43,289 nt of DNA, taken from IMG/VR virus record IMGVR_UViG_3300009168_000064, positions 1-43,289 of that record, one strand, 5' to 3'. This document shows positions 1 to 7,572 of this stretch, piece by piece. This stretch comes from a virus. Position 1 is the first letter of the stretch. Every line of letters begins with the position of its first letter. The translations under genes and the position numbers were made by a program. Below the pieces are notes generated by a model. That model searched no databases, was not told the origin of the DNA, and saw nothing but the letters and a program-made list of their open reading frames with translations.

Positions 1-7
1 ATGCAAA

Positions 8-45
8 GGGGGGGTGTATTCTGCGAGGCCCCCCCCTCCCCTTTC
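8..45 (-). terminator. GC-rich hairpin at the left end
   Basis: Seven G at 8-14 and eight C at 29-36 can form a very strong stem just after the last leftward gene. Only a short T run (TTT) follows on the minus strand, so it is an imperfect intrinsic terminator. It could instead be part of a genome end. Confidence 0.4.
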
Positions 46-76
46 AAATTATCTCCCAAGTTCTAACGAAACAGTT

Positions 77-325
77 TTAATAATCTGGAAATTCTTTTGT
101 AACTTTTACATAAATTCCTAAAACATTTTCTTTAACAATCTCATTGATCGCATCCTCAATCTCTAAATCATAATCTGCACTAGACAACTCGTATGATGTC
201 TTGGTTATGCGGGCTAAGAACGAAGTTGTATTGTATCCTGATTGCATGTCATAAGCATACCATGCAGCGAAGTCATCGAAAGGAGAGTAGGGATTGTCTA
301 ATGTAGTTAGCATAGTTCTAATCAT
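77..325 (-). CDS. conserved small phage protein, unknown function
   Basis: An 82-residue acidic protein without membrane segments. It begins MIRTMLTTLDNPYSPFDDF and continues with a W/Y-rich stretch and a helical, acidic second half ending in IVKENVLGIYVKV. I recall similar short 'MLTT.DNPY.PF..F..W' proteins from siphoviruses, with no assigned function. The start has a strong ribosome site (AAAGGAG four bases before ATG), which overlaps the end of the RNA polymerase gene, so the two are very probably cotranscribed and perhaps functionally linked. It is the last gene of the leftward strand. A second in-frame ATG four codons in is an alternative start. Confidence 0.8.
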   Translation of the reverse strand: MIRTMLTTLDNPYSPFDDFAAWYAYDMQSGYNTTSFLARITKTSYELSSADYDLEIEDAINEIVKENVLGIYVKVTKEFPDY

Positions 326-335
326 CTATCTCCTT

Positions 336-2993
336 TCAACCATTCGTTGCTTCATCCAATGTACTAAGTGATACACCCAATGCTTTAGCTACATCAGCTC
401 TAGTAGCACCAGATGCTAGCATAGATGCTGCTCTCTTAGTCTTAGCTGGTGTCATCAAGTAAACTTCATGTGGTGTAGCCAGCTTCTTAACTATCTCCAT
501 GTCGGCATTGCTAAGTATCTCGGTAAGCTTATGATCACTGATAGCCCCTGCTTGAATAGCATCCCATTGTTCTTGACTTATCTTGATTTGGGCCTTCTTA
601 GAACCGGTCTCAACACGAGCCTGCTCAAGAGACAACATCTTAATCTTGTTTAGTGTATCTTCATCCATGTTAGGATCATCGTTTCTCTTAGCTTTGATCC
701 TACTACTAGCAATGATTTGTGCCTGGCGCTCAAGGGGGCGTGCCTTCTTTGCTACGAATAGGGCGGCATCTAATTCCTCTACCTGTTTTGCATAGGTCTT
801 CTTAGCAGAGGGCACCCATACGGAGCGGGGGGTATTTTCAGCTTCAAGGCGGGCCTGGTTAGACATCTTCTTAAGCTTATTAGAATGATCGGCATAGAGA
901 CGTTCCATCTGTGTACCCGATGTAGTAGACATAAGTGTACGAGCATCGGTTGTTTCAGCTATCTTAGTACTCTTTGTAGTCCTTGGCTTACCTGTTCTAA
1001 AGTTTACCTTATTGGTGGGCTCATATCGAATCTCACCAGTAACCTTGTCAACAGGGCCGCCTTCTTTGTATGACCTAAGCTTCCTTTGTGGTACATACTC
1101 TGGTGACCTAGCCCTTGACAACAGGGTTGCTGCACCACCCTTAGCACTACCCTGATACTTCTGCTTTAGTTCTTTAATTCCATTATCATCATATGATTGC
1201 TTGTAATTAAGCTCATGCTTTTCAGCGTCAATAACAACCATCGAATGCTTAACAGCTCTAGTGATGTGATTAATAGGGGCGCCTTTAATGGACATGTCTG
1301 TAATAAGATTAGAAATCAAACCCATTTCTGTTTGGGTGTTTGACATTACTTTCATACCCTCATACTTTGGGTACGTTGCACGAGGGTCGAAGTTCATAAG
1401 TTCTTTAATAGCAGCTGTTGTATTAACATGACGCTGGTTGTTTGGTATCACAAGTACTGTGTCACCATCGAAGTCTGCGCCTGACAGTCTTCTTGCTACC
1501 TCATGGTTAATACCAATAGCATCGATTGTTTTAGAACTACCAAGAAGTCTTTTTGATTCAGCATGATTATTGTTTACTGTAAGTTCAGGGATTTCAAATG
1601 TGCCACCATGTGGGTGACGAATCAATACTACCTTTTCACCATGAAGAAAGGATGGTGCATATACCTGAGTTGGAGGTAGTGTAGATATTGGAAGAATAAC
1701 ATGCACACCTTGACGTGGTAATGCTGCAGCCTTAAGATGCACTGAAGCAGATGCTGTTTCTTCAGCGAATTCATTAAGCAACTTCTTACGAACAGCAGCA
1801 TTAGTAAGATCTTGAATACCCTTCAATTTCATTTGACGTTGTTCATGAGTCATGTCAAGCTGTGTCTTAGCAAGAGCAGGACTTTGTTTCGACAACATCT
1901 GAGAAGATAGGTTACGAGACCACTCGTTCCAATTGCCTTCTTCATTAACAATATTCATAGCCGAAGTAACTTTTTCGTTAGGTGTGCCTTTGTTATCAAC
2001 GATTTGACGAACCATAGATCCAAAAGGATTATCTTCATCTGCTTTGATTTCTTTCATAGCATCAAGTTTATTAGGCGAATCGCTTTTCTTTTTACTGGTA
2101 TGAAATTGGACATCTACTCCATCCGGTAGATCATCCTTGTACATGGCCATACCTTTTAGATAATGATTCTTACCAACAGCTACACGAACTTGAGCATAGT
2201 TCTTTCCACCCAACTCAACATCTTTAACGCCTCGCCTTACATAAATCATACCATCGGCGTCGCCGCCACCATCTTCTGCAAAAACAACATCAACCCGTTT
2301 TGGGTTAATTTGAAGAGGCGGATGCAAGCCATAGAAGTTTCTACCATGATCATCAGAAAACTGTTCAATGTGCTTAATCTTAGTTGGGTCCAGAAATATT
2401 TCTCTTTGCTTACTTCCAGGAGTACCAAGAACTTTCATGTTTGTATACTGTCCAGTACTAACTTGCTGTAATTTTAAATAATGCGTTTCATATCCTTCAT
2501 TATTTAATACCTGGACTGCAGTATCCATCATAGTTCTTGATACACCAGTACTATTCTCTACACCACTACCAATATCAATGAACCCATGCTTATCAACTTC
2601 TTCTCGCAACATCTTTGCTGTCGCCTGAAGATTGTCTGATTTATCAGCAGCGCCAGTAGCAAGAAGTGCTCTTACTGATGATTCATTCTTTCCCATCTTC
2701 TCACCAATAGCTACGTTTGAATATCCTTTATCCTTTAGTTTTTGTGCTTCTGTAATATCTTTTTGTCTTTGGTGATGTCTAGCAATAGACTTTTCTGCAC
2801 GATATTCTTTTTGAGACATATGAAGACCTTTAGCAATTAGAGCATCACTGAGTCCTTGACTTTTCATTTCTGAAATATAATCCAACAGATTCCTGTTATG
2901 GGTGTTTTCGTTTTCTCCAGATCCCCATGGATAACGCCCCGACCTACGAATAACACCATAATGCGCTAAATATTCTTCTTCCGTAATAAGCAT
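336..2993 (-). CDS. single-chain double-psi beta-barrel RNA polymerase
   Basis: An 885-residue protein with the signature of the two-barrel RNA polymerase superfamily. 'SGADFDGDTVLV' near residue 507 matches the Mg-binding D-x-D-G-D loop of beta-prime. It is preceded, as in beta-prime, by a 'VVLIRHP' strand and followed by a conserved helix region 'MSNTQTEMGLISNL'. Further upstream, 'LKGMAMYKDDLPDGVDVQF' (about 280-300) resembles the first barrel, that of beta. Known relatives include YonO of SPbeta and crAss-like phage polymerases. Helix-turn-helix-like stretches lie near residues 50-75 and 85-112 and at the extreme C-terminus. The N-terminus carries HYGVIRRSGRYPWGSG, related to a motif in two packaging-module proteins. 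ATG at 2993 has GGGGG upstream; 2999 and GTG 3002 are alternatives. It probably transcribes phage genes, and delivery in the virion is possible. Confidence 0.85.
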   Translation of the reverse strand: MLITEEEYLAHYGVIRRSGRYPWGSGENENTHNRNLLDYISEMKSQGLSDALIAKGLHMSQKEYRAEKSIARHHQRQKDITEAQKLKDKGYSNVAIGEKMGKNESSVRALLATGAADKSDNLQATAKMLREEVDKHGFIDIGSGVENSTGVSRTMMDTAVQVLNNEGYETHYLKLQQVSTGQYTNMKVLGTPGSKQREIFLDPTKIKHIEQFSDDHGRNFYGLHPPLQINPKRVDVVFAEDGGGDADGMIYVRRGVKDVELGGKNYAQVRVAVGKNHYLKGMAMYKDDLPDGVDVQFHTSKKKSDSPNKLDAMKEIKADEDNPFGSMVRQIVDNKGTPNEKVTSAMNIVNEEGNWNEWSRNLSSQMLSKQSPALAKTQLDMTHEQRQMKLKGIQDLTNAAVRKKLLNEFAEETASASVHLKAAALPRQGVHVILPISTLPPTQVYAPSFLHGEKVVLIRHPHGGTFEIPELTVNNNHAESKRLLGSSKTIDAIGINHEVARRLSGADFDGDTVLVIPNNQRHVNTTAAIKELMNFDPRATYPKYEGMKVMSNTQTEMGLISNLITDMSIKGAPINHITRAVKHSMVVIDAEKHELNYKQSYDDNGIKELKQKYQGSAKGGAATLLSRARSPEYVPQRKLRSYKEGGPVDKVTGEIRYEPTNKVNFRTGKPRTTKSTKIAETTDARTLMSTTSGTQMERLYADHSNKLKKMSNQARLEAENTPRSVWVPSAKKTYAKQVEELDAALFVAKKARPLERQAQIIASSRIKAKRNDDPNMDEDTLNKIKMLSLEQARVETGSKKAQIKISQEQWDAIQAGAISDHKLTEILSNADMEIVKKLATPHEVYLMTPAKTKRAASMLASGATRADVAKALGVSLSTLDEATNG

Positions 2994-3123
2994 GAGCATC
3001 ACCCCCTTCTTTTACCAAAGATGCGACCCATTTGAAAAACACAAGCGAACCTACTATCACACACAAAAACACAATAACACATGCGGTCACTAGCAGTATG
3101 TAGTAGATAAGCTTCGATCGCAC
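2944..3123 (-). CDS. small single-span membrane protein
   Basis: A 59-residue reading frame starting at GTG with GGGAG seven bases upstream. After a short basic start (RSK) comes a long hydrophobic segment, YYILLVTACVIVFLCVIVG, then a basic tail, as expected of a bitopic inner-membrane protein. Its last 17 codons overlap the start of the RNA polymerase gene in another frame, so translation may be coupled. It fills an otherwise empty gap between nuclease and polymerase. No family recognised; a holin-like or regulatory role is only a guess. Confidence 0.5.
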   Translation of the reverse strand: MRSKLIYYILLVTACVIVFLCVIVGSLVFFKWVASLVKEGGDAHAYYGRRIFSALWCYS

Positions 3124-3134
3124 GAAAAATCTCC

Positions 3135-3692
3135 CTAGAAATCAGAAGCCTTCATTTGTTCAATCTGTTGATCAAACGATATGATTTTCTCCATGATATC
3201 GATAATTCTTTCAGGAAATGGTTCGTAGACTCTAATTTCATCTCTTTGATAAATACGAAGTTCGATCTCTATTGAATATGGATCAACACTGTATTCCAAA
3301 CAAAACAAGGCAGCATAGACTTCTAGTTGCTGTTCTGAGGTAGGTGTAATGCCGGTTTTCAAATCATGAATACGAAGTTTACCTCGGCGAAAGGAAATGG
3401 TATCAGCCGTGCCGAAACAATTCTCAGAAAAATATAAAGGTTGCTCACATAACATTCTGTATCCAATAGCATCATTAACGTAAGTAGATAGGGCTTTGTT
3501 TGCTTTTGAAAATTTGACCCCAAGACGGATAGCTTCATGCGCAAGATTATGCAAATCAGTACCACGACGCGCTGCAGTAAATGCTACATAACGAGCTTCT
3601 AACTTCTGATCATCATAGTTAATCCAGTGATAATTGCTTGGACTAAGAAACGCGTGTTTCCCGTGCAAGTCCAAATGCGTGTTGAAGATCAC
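3135..3692 (-). CDS. PD-(D/E)XK nuclease, Cas4/RecB-like exonuclease
   Basis: A 185-residue protein with the core of RecB-type nucleases: 'GTADTISFRRGKLRIHDLKTG' around residues 94-114 supplies the catalytic Asp and the D-x-K pair, followed by 'EQQLEVYAALF', the usual Q-x-x-x-Y helix. 'RRGTDLHNLAHEA' near the N-terminus corresponds to the conserved G-x-x-x-H motif. No cysteine cluster of canonical Cas4 is evident. It probably processes DNA ends in replication or recombination. The start is GTG with GAGGAGG nine bases upstream, inside the end of the neighbouring nuclease gene (50-base overlap). Confidence 0.8.
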   Translation of the reverse strand: MIFNTHLDLHGKHAFLSPSNYHWINYDDQKLEARYVAFTAARRGTDLHNLAHEAIRLGVKFSKANKALSTYVNDAIGYRMLCEQPLYFSENCFGTADTISFRRGKLRIHDLKTGITPTSEQQLEVYAALFCLEYSVDPYSIEIELRIYQRDEIRVYEPFPERIIDIMEKIISFDQQIEQMKASDF

Positions 3693-3954
3693 CTAATATT
3701 TCCTCCTCATTTTGTGGATTAATAAATGAGGCAAACGACATATCATTAAGCAATCCAACATAGTATTCTTGATTAGGTTGAATATTCGCATCACCTGCGA
3801 GTTTAACTTCAAGCATGGCCCATTTGTTCTTATACAAGATTAAGACATCAGGCACACCTTGAATATGCCTAGGATCATTCCTTAAAATGAAACAACCAGG
3901 TAACAATTTTTCAACTTTCTTAATCAGACGGTATTGATATTGAGCTTCGTTCAA
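3643..3954 (-). CDS. VRR-NUC-type / Holliday-junction-resolvase-like nuclease
   Basis: About 103 residues. 'GVPDVLILYKNKWAMLEVK' contains the P-D...(D/E)-x-K catalytic motif of the small PD-(D/E)XK fold, preceded by a helix and 'ILRNDPRHIQ', as in VRR-NUC domains. The best start is TTG, five bases after a perfect GGAGG; an upstream extension of 24 codons lacks a good ribosome site. It sits directly after the collagen-like gene, whose stop overlaps this Shine-Dalgarno, and overlaps the Cas4-like nuclease gene. Two adjacent nucleases suggest a DNA-end or junction processing pair. Confidence 0.75.
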   Translation of the reverse strand: MNEAQYQYRLIKKVEKLLPGCFILRNDPRHIQGVPDVLILYKNKWAMLEVKLAGDANIQPNQEYYVGLLNDMSFASFINPQNEEEILGDLQHAFGLARETRVS

Positions 3955-3964
3955 TGTCACCTCC

Positions 3965-4510
3965 TTATGGAGTAAATGGTGTTGCGCAAATAAAGGTTTC
4001 CCACAAACGACCATTGACATCTTCAAATACTACTTCGGCCGGTTGAAAACCCTCTTCACATAATATGGTGCCTGTGGCGCCTTTAGGTCCTGTTTCACCT
4101 ACAGGTCCAGCAGGCCCGGGAGGTCCCTGTACACCTTGCGGTCCAGGCACATCAGACGGAGCTCCTTGAGGACCTGGTATTCCTTGTTCCCCAGGTTCCC
4201 CTGAAGAACCATTAAGTCCAGGTGCTCCATTACTTCCTGGAGGCCCAATGATTCCAGGTGCACCATTAGTTCCATCTCTCCCATCATTTCCGGGAGGGCC
4301 AGGTTCTCCAGGCGGGCCAGGTTCACCAGGTGGGCCAGCAGGTCCGGTATTTCCAGCTTCTCCAGAAACTCCAGGAGTTCCAACTTCTCCGGCTTCACCA
4401 CGTGGGCCTTCCTGTCCATCTTTTGCAGTACCAAACGCAGCTAACCCAAGCAGCAAACCCATAATCAAGAAACAAAGAACCGCCAGCCCTAGCCAAAATG
4501 ATGATCTCAT
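3965..4510 (-). CDS. membrane-anchored or secreted collagen-like protein
   Basis: 181 residues. The N-terminal segment LGLAVLCFLIMGLLLGLAAF after 'MRSSF' is a signal anchor or signal peptide. Residues about 33-150 are Gly-X-Y triplets, many GPP and GEP, followed by a 30-residue globular tail with two cysteines (ILCEEGF...FICATPF) that could act as a trimerisation or capping domain. It starts with GAGG five bases before ATG and overlaps the stop of the upstream gene (ATGA). Collagen-like repeats are common in tail fibres, but the membrane anchor and the location among nuclease and holin-like genes argue for an exported or envelope protein. Function unknown. Confidence 0.75.
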   Translation of the reverse strand: MRSSFWLGLAVLCFLIMGLLLGLAAFGTAKDGQEGPRGEAGEVGTPGVSGEAGNTGPAGPPGEPGPPGEPGPPGNDGRDGTNGAPGIIGPPGSNGAPGLNGSSGEPGEQGIPGPQGAPSDVPGPQGVQGPPGPAGPVGETGPKGATGTILCEEGFQPAEVVFEDVNGRLWETFICATPFTP

Positions 4511-4731
4511 TCGTGCCTCGGATCAATTCCTGGATAACGCATCCTCCATTGATGGACTTCGGTTGTATACTCTTCAGCCTCTGCTCGAGCTTGGCGAAGA
4601 TGGTCCTCACAGTTCTCAGAACCTTCCTTTCGAGCCTTAACAACTGAAGCATATGCAGTTATGATTCCAGCAATACCAGTAAGAACGGCTGCAAGAACAT
4701 AGAGAGCGGTAGAAATCTCTGCCAGGATCAT
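4507..4731 (-). CDS. small membrane protein, holin-like
   Basis: 74 residues with one strong N-terminal membrane segment (STALYVLAAVLTGIAGIITAYASVV) and a charged, helical, cytoplasmic-type C-terminus rich in E, R and H. Topology and size resemble small phage holins, but no family is recognised. The ribosome site AGGAGG lies four bases before ATG. It is the first gene after promoter copy J and its attenuator-like hairpin, and is translationally coupled to the collagen-like gene (ATGA). Confidence 0.65.
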   Translation of the reverse strand: MILAEISTALYVLAAVLTGIAGIITAYASVVKARKEGSENCEDHLRQARAEAEEYTTEVHQWRMRYPGIDPRHE

Positions 4732-4745
4732 ACAGCCCTCCTGTC

Positions 4746-4780
4746 AAAAATTTATAAGGAAACCACACAAAGCGGTCTCC
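4746..4780 (-). terminator. promoter-proximal terminator or attenuator (leader J)
   Basis: On the minus strand GGAGACC (4780-4774) pairs with GGTTTCC (4764-4758), including one G-U pair, and is followed by TTATAAATTTTT. It begins four bases past the -10-like box of promoter J, so transcripts would meet a terminator immediately, before the gene at 4731. Confidence 0.6.
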
Positions 4781-4809
4781 TCTCATATTAGTCCATGTTT
4801 AACGTGCGT
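4781..4809 (-). promoter_or_regulatory. phage promoter family, copy J
   Basis: Minus-strand CGCA, 14 bases, then TAATAT followed by GAGAG; the AAACATGG block is kept and the spacing equals that of the other nine copies. The -10-like box is TAATAT instead of TATAAT. Confidence 0.65.
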
Positions 4810-4811
4810 GA

Positions 4812-5312
4812 TTATATATAAATAAATTTCTGGCCTGTAGGAAAGACATAAGTATCGCTTGGGATGGCTGCTTGAATATGTTTACACAAAATCCCATTTG
4901 CTATAGCGGCCTCAAATACGGTTTCATAATGTAGTTGATTAACCACATCCAGAAGCGGACCCTTAGTATACCACCGGGGATGATTTCTGAATTGAGCCGC
5001 ATACTCATGTGCAAACCATCTAGGCCTCCATACGATGTTGGTGGCATCTAAGTTCTCTTTGTCCCCATCTAGCTGAATTGGGGTATTAAATATGTTTGTC
5101 TCTCCGGGGACAAACGCTTTCGCTACCAAAGACTTCACAGAACGTCTGTACTGAATATTATGTTTCATCAACCCAACGGTAAGATCTCCCTGAATCGTTG
5201 GGGATAGAACCATCTGCCTTCCTGTGAAATTGTTGTGTACTCTACCCCTATTGCTAATGGTATAAATAGGAAATTCTGGTATTTCTTTCTCATATTCGAT
5301 CTCAATATACAC
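4812..5312 (-). CDS. NUMOD4/HNH-like protein, catalytic residues degenerate
   Basis: About 166 residues. The start 'IEYEKEIPEFPIYTISNRGRV' matches NUMOD4-type modules (W/Y-x-x-I-x-x-F-P-x-Y-x-I-S-N-x-G-x-V). 'VKSLVAKAFVPGE...IQLDGDKENLDATNIVW' follows the HNH_3 pattern (V-x-x-L-V-A-x-A-F...D-G-x-x-x-N...N-L-x-W), but the expected N-H-x-D is replaced by Q-L-D, so nuclease activity is doubtful. GTG at 5312 has GGAGG seven bases upstream; a longer TTG start at 5342 is less likely. Probably a DNA-binding protein derived from a homing-type endonuclease, standing alone between the SF2 helicase and promoter J. Confidence 0.65.
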   Translation of the reverse strand: MYIEIEYEKEIPEFPIYTISNRGRVHNNFTGRQMVLSPTIQGDLTVGLMKHNIQYRRSVKSLVAKAFVPGETNIFNTPIQLDGDKENLDATNIVWRPRWFAHEYAAQFRNHPRWYTKGPLLDVVNQLHYETVFEAAIANGILCKHIQAAIPSDTYVFPTGQKFIYI

Positions 5313-5342
5313 GTTTTTGCCTCCATCCCGGCGTTCTGGCAA

Positions 5343-5503
5343 ATAACAGGGCCTTTGAAAAACTCTTTATGAATACGGGGTTTATATATTTATTATTACT
5401 CTCTATTATTTATATAAGTAATAAATGCCTATATGCCATAAGAGTACATAACAGCAGGTCAGAGCACGTCAAAGAACCTGGCTAGATACCCCGCGCCCCA
5501 AAC
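5343..5503. other. AT-rich non-coding gap
   Basis: A 161-base gap without a credible gene. The central part (about 5384-5435) is very AT-rich, with a partial inverted repeat (ATTTATTA...AGTAATAAAT), and could melt easily. It does not contain the promoter family motif. An origin or weak promoter role is possible but unsupported. Confidence 0.35.
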
Positions 5504-6703
5504 TCATTTGACGAAAATTGTCGACTCGCGTTCATTAAAGTTCTTTTTCTGATCCAAGGCTTTTTTCACGGCACTATCAATCGCCGACGAACTGCCGAGG
5601 ATATAGTAGTACAAATCGGTAAACGGTGTGTCCAAACGGTCAATTCGTCCTTGGCATTGAATAAAATTTTTGTACGAATAAGTAAGGGAGTAAAGCACCA
5701 TAGCATCCGTTTCCGTACAATTCCAACTTTCCGCCCCGGCAGAATATTGAACCAGGTATACCCAGCTATCCGTATCCGGTATTGGCTGATGCTGATGCCC
5801 ATTCCACTCAGCTATCGTGGTCACATCCCCAAGGCCCCTAAGAATTTGCAACTCGTAATCAAAATTGTAGAACACGATCAACTTAGGGTGAAACTTCATA
5901 ATGAACCGCACATTATCCAAACGACTAGGATCAGTATTGACAATGGTTCTAACTAGCCGAAATAGCTCACTAGCATCTTTAAGTGGACGATCTTCATATA
6001 CATGCCAACGATTCTTGACAACGAAATCCACAAGCTCCTTGTCGTATCCCACTGGCACGAAGTTGATGATCCGCTCCGTGTGCTTCACATAGGGCATCTC
6101 TACCAAGATCTCATTACGAAGTCGCTCGAGCTTAGACTCGCCTAGGTATCCCGTAACAATTGGGAACTTCACGTACGGCGCATAGATGACGTGTTGACGC
6201 TTGAAATCGGTGATGTTCTTGTACCACCCGTTGGCAATGAAGACAGGGGCATAATCCAGCCATGTATCTCCCGGAGTCGCGCTCAACAATATCCAGTGAT
6301 TCTTTTTTACCAGCTTCAGGAAATTCTTGACCCATGCTCCACTCCCCACCAGTCTCTGCTCATCGAAGATGAAGAACGCGTTCTCAATATCTAGGTAGTT
6401 CCCGATATTGTTCCAGGAGTCAACAGTCATGCATCCGGCAACAGAAGCATCGTAACTGTCACCAACACCAAATTTGGCTGCTTCGCCCTGCCACTCGAGG
6501 GAGTCTCTTTTCTTGGCAGTGGTAATAATATATAGATCTCGATGTGACTCACGCTCACAATAATACGCCAGAGAAACGGCGGACTTTCCAGCACCGACAC
6601 CTCCATACAAGATCTTCCCATTACTGAGGAACTGCAGGGCTTCCTTCTGATGTGGCATCAGCTCGAGAACGATCTCGGGTGGCTCCAACAAACATGCGTC
6701 CAT
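5504..6703 (-). CDS. SF2 DEAD/DEAH-like helicase
   Basis: 399 residues. Motif I GGVGAGKS at 34-41, motif II DEQR at 114-117, motif III SATP at 141-144, and motif VI QCQGRIDR at 349-356, in the order expected of superfamily 2. 'LMPHQKEALQFL' supplies a Q-motif-like N-terminus. It is shorter than typical SNF2-like phage helicases and has no extra nuclease or primase domain. GAGGAGG lies just before ATG at 6703. It may serve recombination, repair or origin melting alongside the SF3 helicase encoded at 10.7-14.4 kb. Confidence 0.88.
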   Translation of the reverse strand: MDACLLEPPEIVLELMPHQKEALQFLSNGKILYGGVGAGKSAVSLAYYCERESHRDLYIITTAKKRDSLEWQGEAAKFGVGDSYDASVAGCMTVDSWNNIGNYLDIENAFFIFDEQRLVGSGAWVKNFLKLVKKNHWILLSATPGDTWLDYAPVFIANGWYKNITDFKRQHVIYAPYVKFPIVTGYLGESKLERLRNEILVEMPYVKHTERIINFVPVGYDKELVDFVVKNRWHVYEDRPLKDASELFRLVRTIVNTDPSRLDNVRFIMKFHPKLIVFYNFDYELQILRGLGDVTTIAEWNGHQHQPIPDTDSWVYLVQYSAGAESWNCTETDAMVLYSLTYSYKNFIQCQGRIDRLDTPFTDLYYYILGSSSAIDSAVKKALDQKKNFNERESTIFVK

Positions 6704-6732
6704 ATCACCTCCTCAAAAATATATAAAGTCGG

Positions 6733-6762
6733 AAAAAAGGAGAAACCTTGTTAGGTCTCTCC
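6733..6762 (-). terminator. intrinsic terminator
   Basis: Minus-strand stem GGAGAGACCT / AGGTTTCTCC with loop AACA, then six T. It directly follows the small membrane-protein gene at 6769 and separates it from the helicase gene. Confidence 0.85.
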
Positions 6763-6768
6763 AATTCT

Positions 6769-6972
6769 TTAAGCACTTTTCTCAGCAAAACCTTCGGGAT
6801 AGTAGTACTCCTGGGGGTCAATGCCCTTGGTTTCCAAGAACTTGTAGAACGCATTCTTGTTACTCTGCTGCAGTGCAATCGCCGCAACGGCGACAGCACC
6901 AACCGCATAAGTAACCTTGTTGCGAACAACGTGGTTCTTGACCTTGATGGCCTTGTCCTTGATGTAATTCAT
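6769..6972 (-). CDS. small membrane-associated protein
   Basis: 67 residues: a basic, amphipathic N-terminus (KDKAIKVKNHVVRNK), one hydrophobic helix (VTYAVGAVAVAAIALQQ) and an acidic, tyrosine-rich C-terminus. ATG follows AAAAGGA by six bases. It forms a monocistronic unit: promoter copy A 24-52 bases upstream and an intrinsic terminator immediately downstream. No family recognised. Its small size, single helix and private promoter resemble the gene at 7066, suggesting related host-envelope roles. Confidence 0.7.
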   Translation of the reverse strand: MNYIKDKAIKVKNHVVRNKVTYAVGAVAVAAIALQQSNKNAFYKFLETKGIDPQEYYYPEGFAEKSA

Positions 6973-6995
6973 CTCGAATCCTTTTGTTGATTATG

Positions 6996-7024
6996 TCTCA
7001 CTATAATCAATGTAGAAGCTGCGA
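6996..7024 (-). promoter_or_regulatory. phage promoter family, copy A
   Basis: Minus-strand TCGCA, then a CTACATTG block, then TATAGT followed by GAGA, with the family's fixed 17-base distance from GCA to the -10-like box. It lies 24 bases before the ATG of the gene at 6769 without an intervening hairpin. Confidence 0.75.
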
Positions 7025-7027
7025 GAG

Positions 7028-7059
7028 AAAAAAGGAGAACACATGTTACTGTGCTCTCC
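7028..7059 (-). terminator. intrinsic terminator
   Basis: Minus-strand stem GGAGAGCACA / TGTGTTCTCC, loop GTAACA, then six T. It ends the gene at 7066 and abuts promoter copy A. Confidence 0.85.
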
Positions 7060-7065
7060 CTTCAT

Positions 7066-7266
7066 TCAACTTGAGATTTGCTTGTTGACTTCATGCTGAA
7101 CTGCTGCGTCAAACACGACCTTGGTAGCAAGGATCGCTGCACCGACCACCAGGACCTGCTTTGCAGTACGCTTGGTAACGTACCACATAACTTTCCTGTT
7201 GTATCGGGCAACTTCCTTGTTTGCCTTGCTCATGTCATTGCTGACAGTCTCTTCGATGATTCTCAT
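7066..7266 (-). CDS. small membrane-associated protein
   Basis: 66 residues from ATG at 7266 (GAGGAGT six bases upstream). An acidic then basic helical N-terminus (MRIIEETVSNDMSKANKEVARYNRKVMWY) precedes one hydrophobic segment, VLVVGAAILATKVVFDAAV, and a polar tail. It is monocistronic, with promoter copy B 24 bases upstream and a strong terminator downstream. Unrecognised; the layout parallels the neighbouring gene at 6769. Confidence 0.7.
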   Translation of the reverse strand: MRIIEETVSNDMSKANKEVARYNRKVMWYVTKRTAKQVLVVGAAILATKVVFDAAVQHEVNKQISS

Positions 7267-7289
7267 AACAATACTCCTCGTTAGTTGGA

Positions 7290-7318
7290 TCTCATTATAA
7301 TCCATGTAGATCCTGCGA
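7290..7318 (-). promoter_or_regulatory. phage promoter family, copy B
   Basis: Minus-strand TCGCA, CTACATGG block, TTATAAT then GAGA, standard spacing. The leader to the gene at 7266 is short and unstructured. Confidence 0.78.
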
Positions 7319-7323
7319 GGATA

Positions 7324-7572
7324 TTAGCCGTATGTGAACCAAACAAGGTCGCCTTCAGCATTATATGCCCTAGCAAGGCGAGTTAGTGGTCCAAACGAAT
7401 CAGTTTCGCCCGGCAACCACTTAATATCGGTGTATCCGAGCGCTTCCAACTGAGGGTTGATAATATTAATCTCTTCTTGGACATAATTCTCACCGTATGT
7501 GAGACCCTCGAGGCTTATAATTGTAGTAAGAGGAATGTAGTATGGGCCTTCGAAAATATTGTTATGCGTCAT
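7324..7572 (-). CDS. hypothetical small protein
   Basis: 82 residues, no membrane segment. Mixed alpha/beta appearance with 'EEINIINPQLEALGYTDIKWLPGETDSFGPLTRLARAYNAEGDLVWFTYG'-type composition; no motif recognised. Its ATG overlaps the stop of the upstream secreted protein (ATGA), so translation is probably coupled and the two may work together. The stop lies just before promoter copy B with no obvious terminator between. Confidence 0.65.
   Translation of the reverse strand: MTHNNIFEGPYYIPLTTIISLEGLTYGENYVQEEINIINPQLEALGYTDIKWLPGETDSFGPLTRLARAYNAEGDLVWFTYG

Noticed and set aside
4248-4640. Plus-strand frame with Gly-Pro-rich, collagen-like sequence
   Set aside because: Mirror image of the GGN/CCN codons of the real collagen-like gene on the minus strand.
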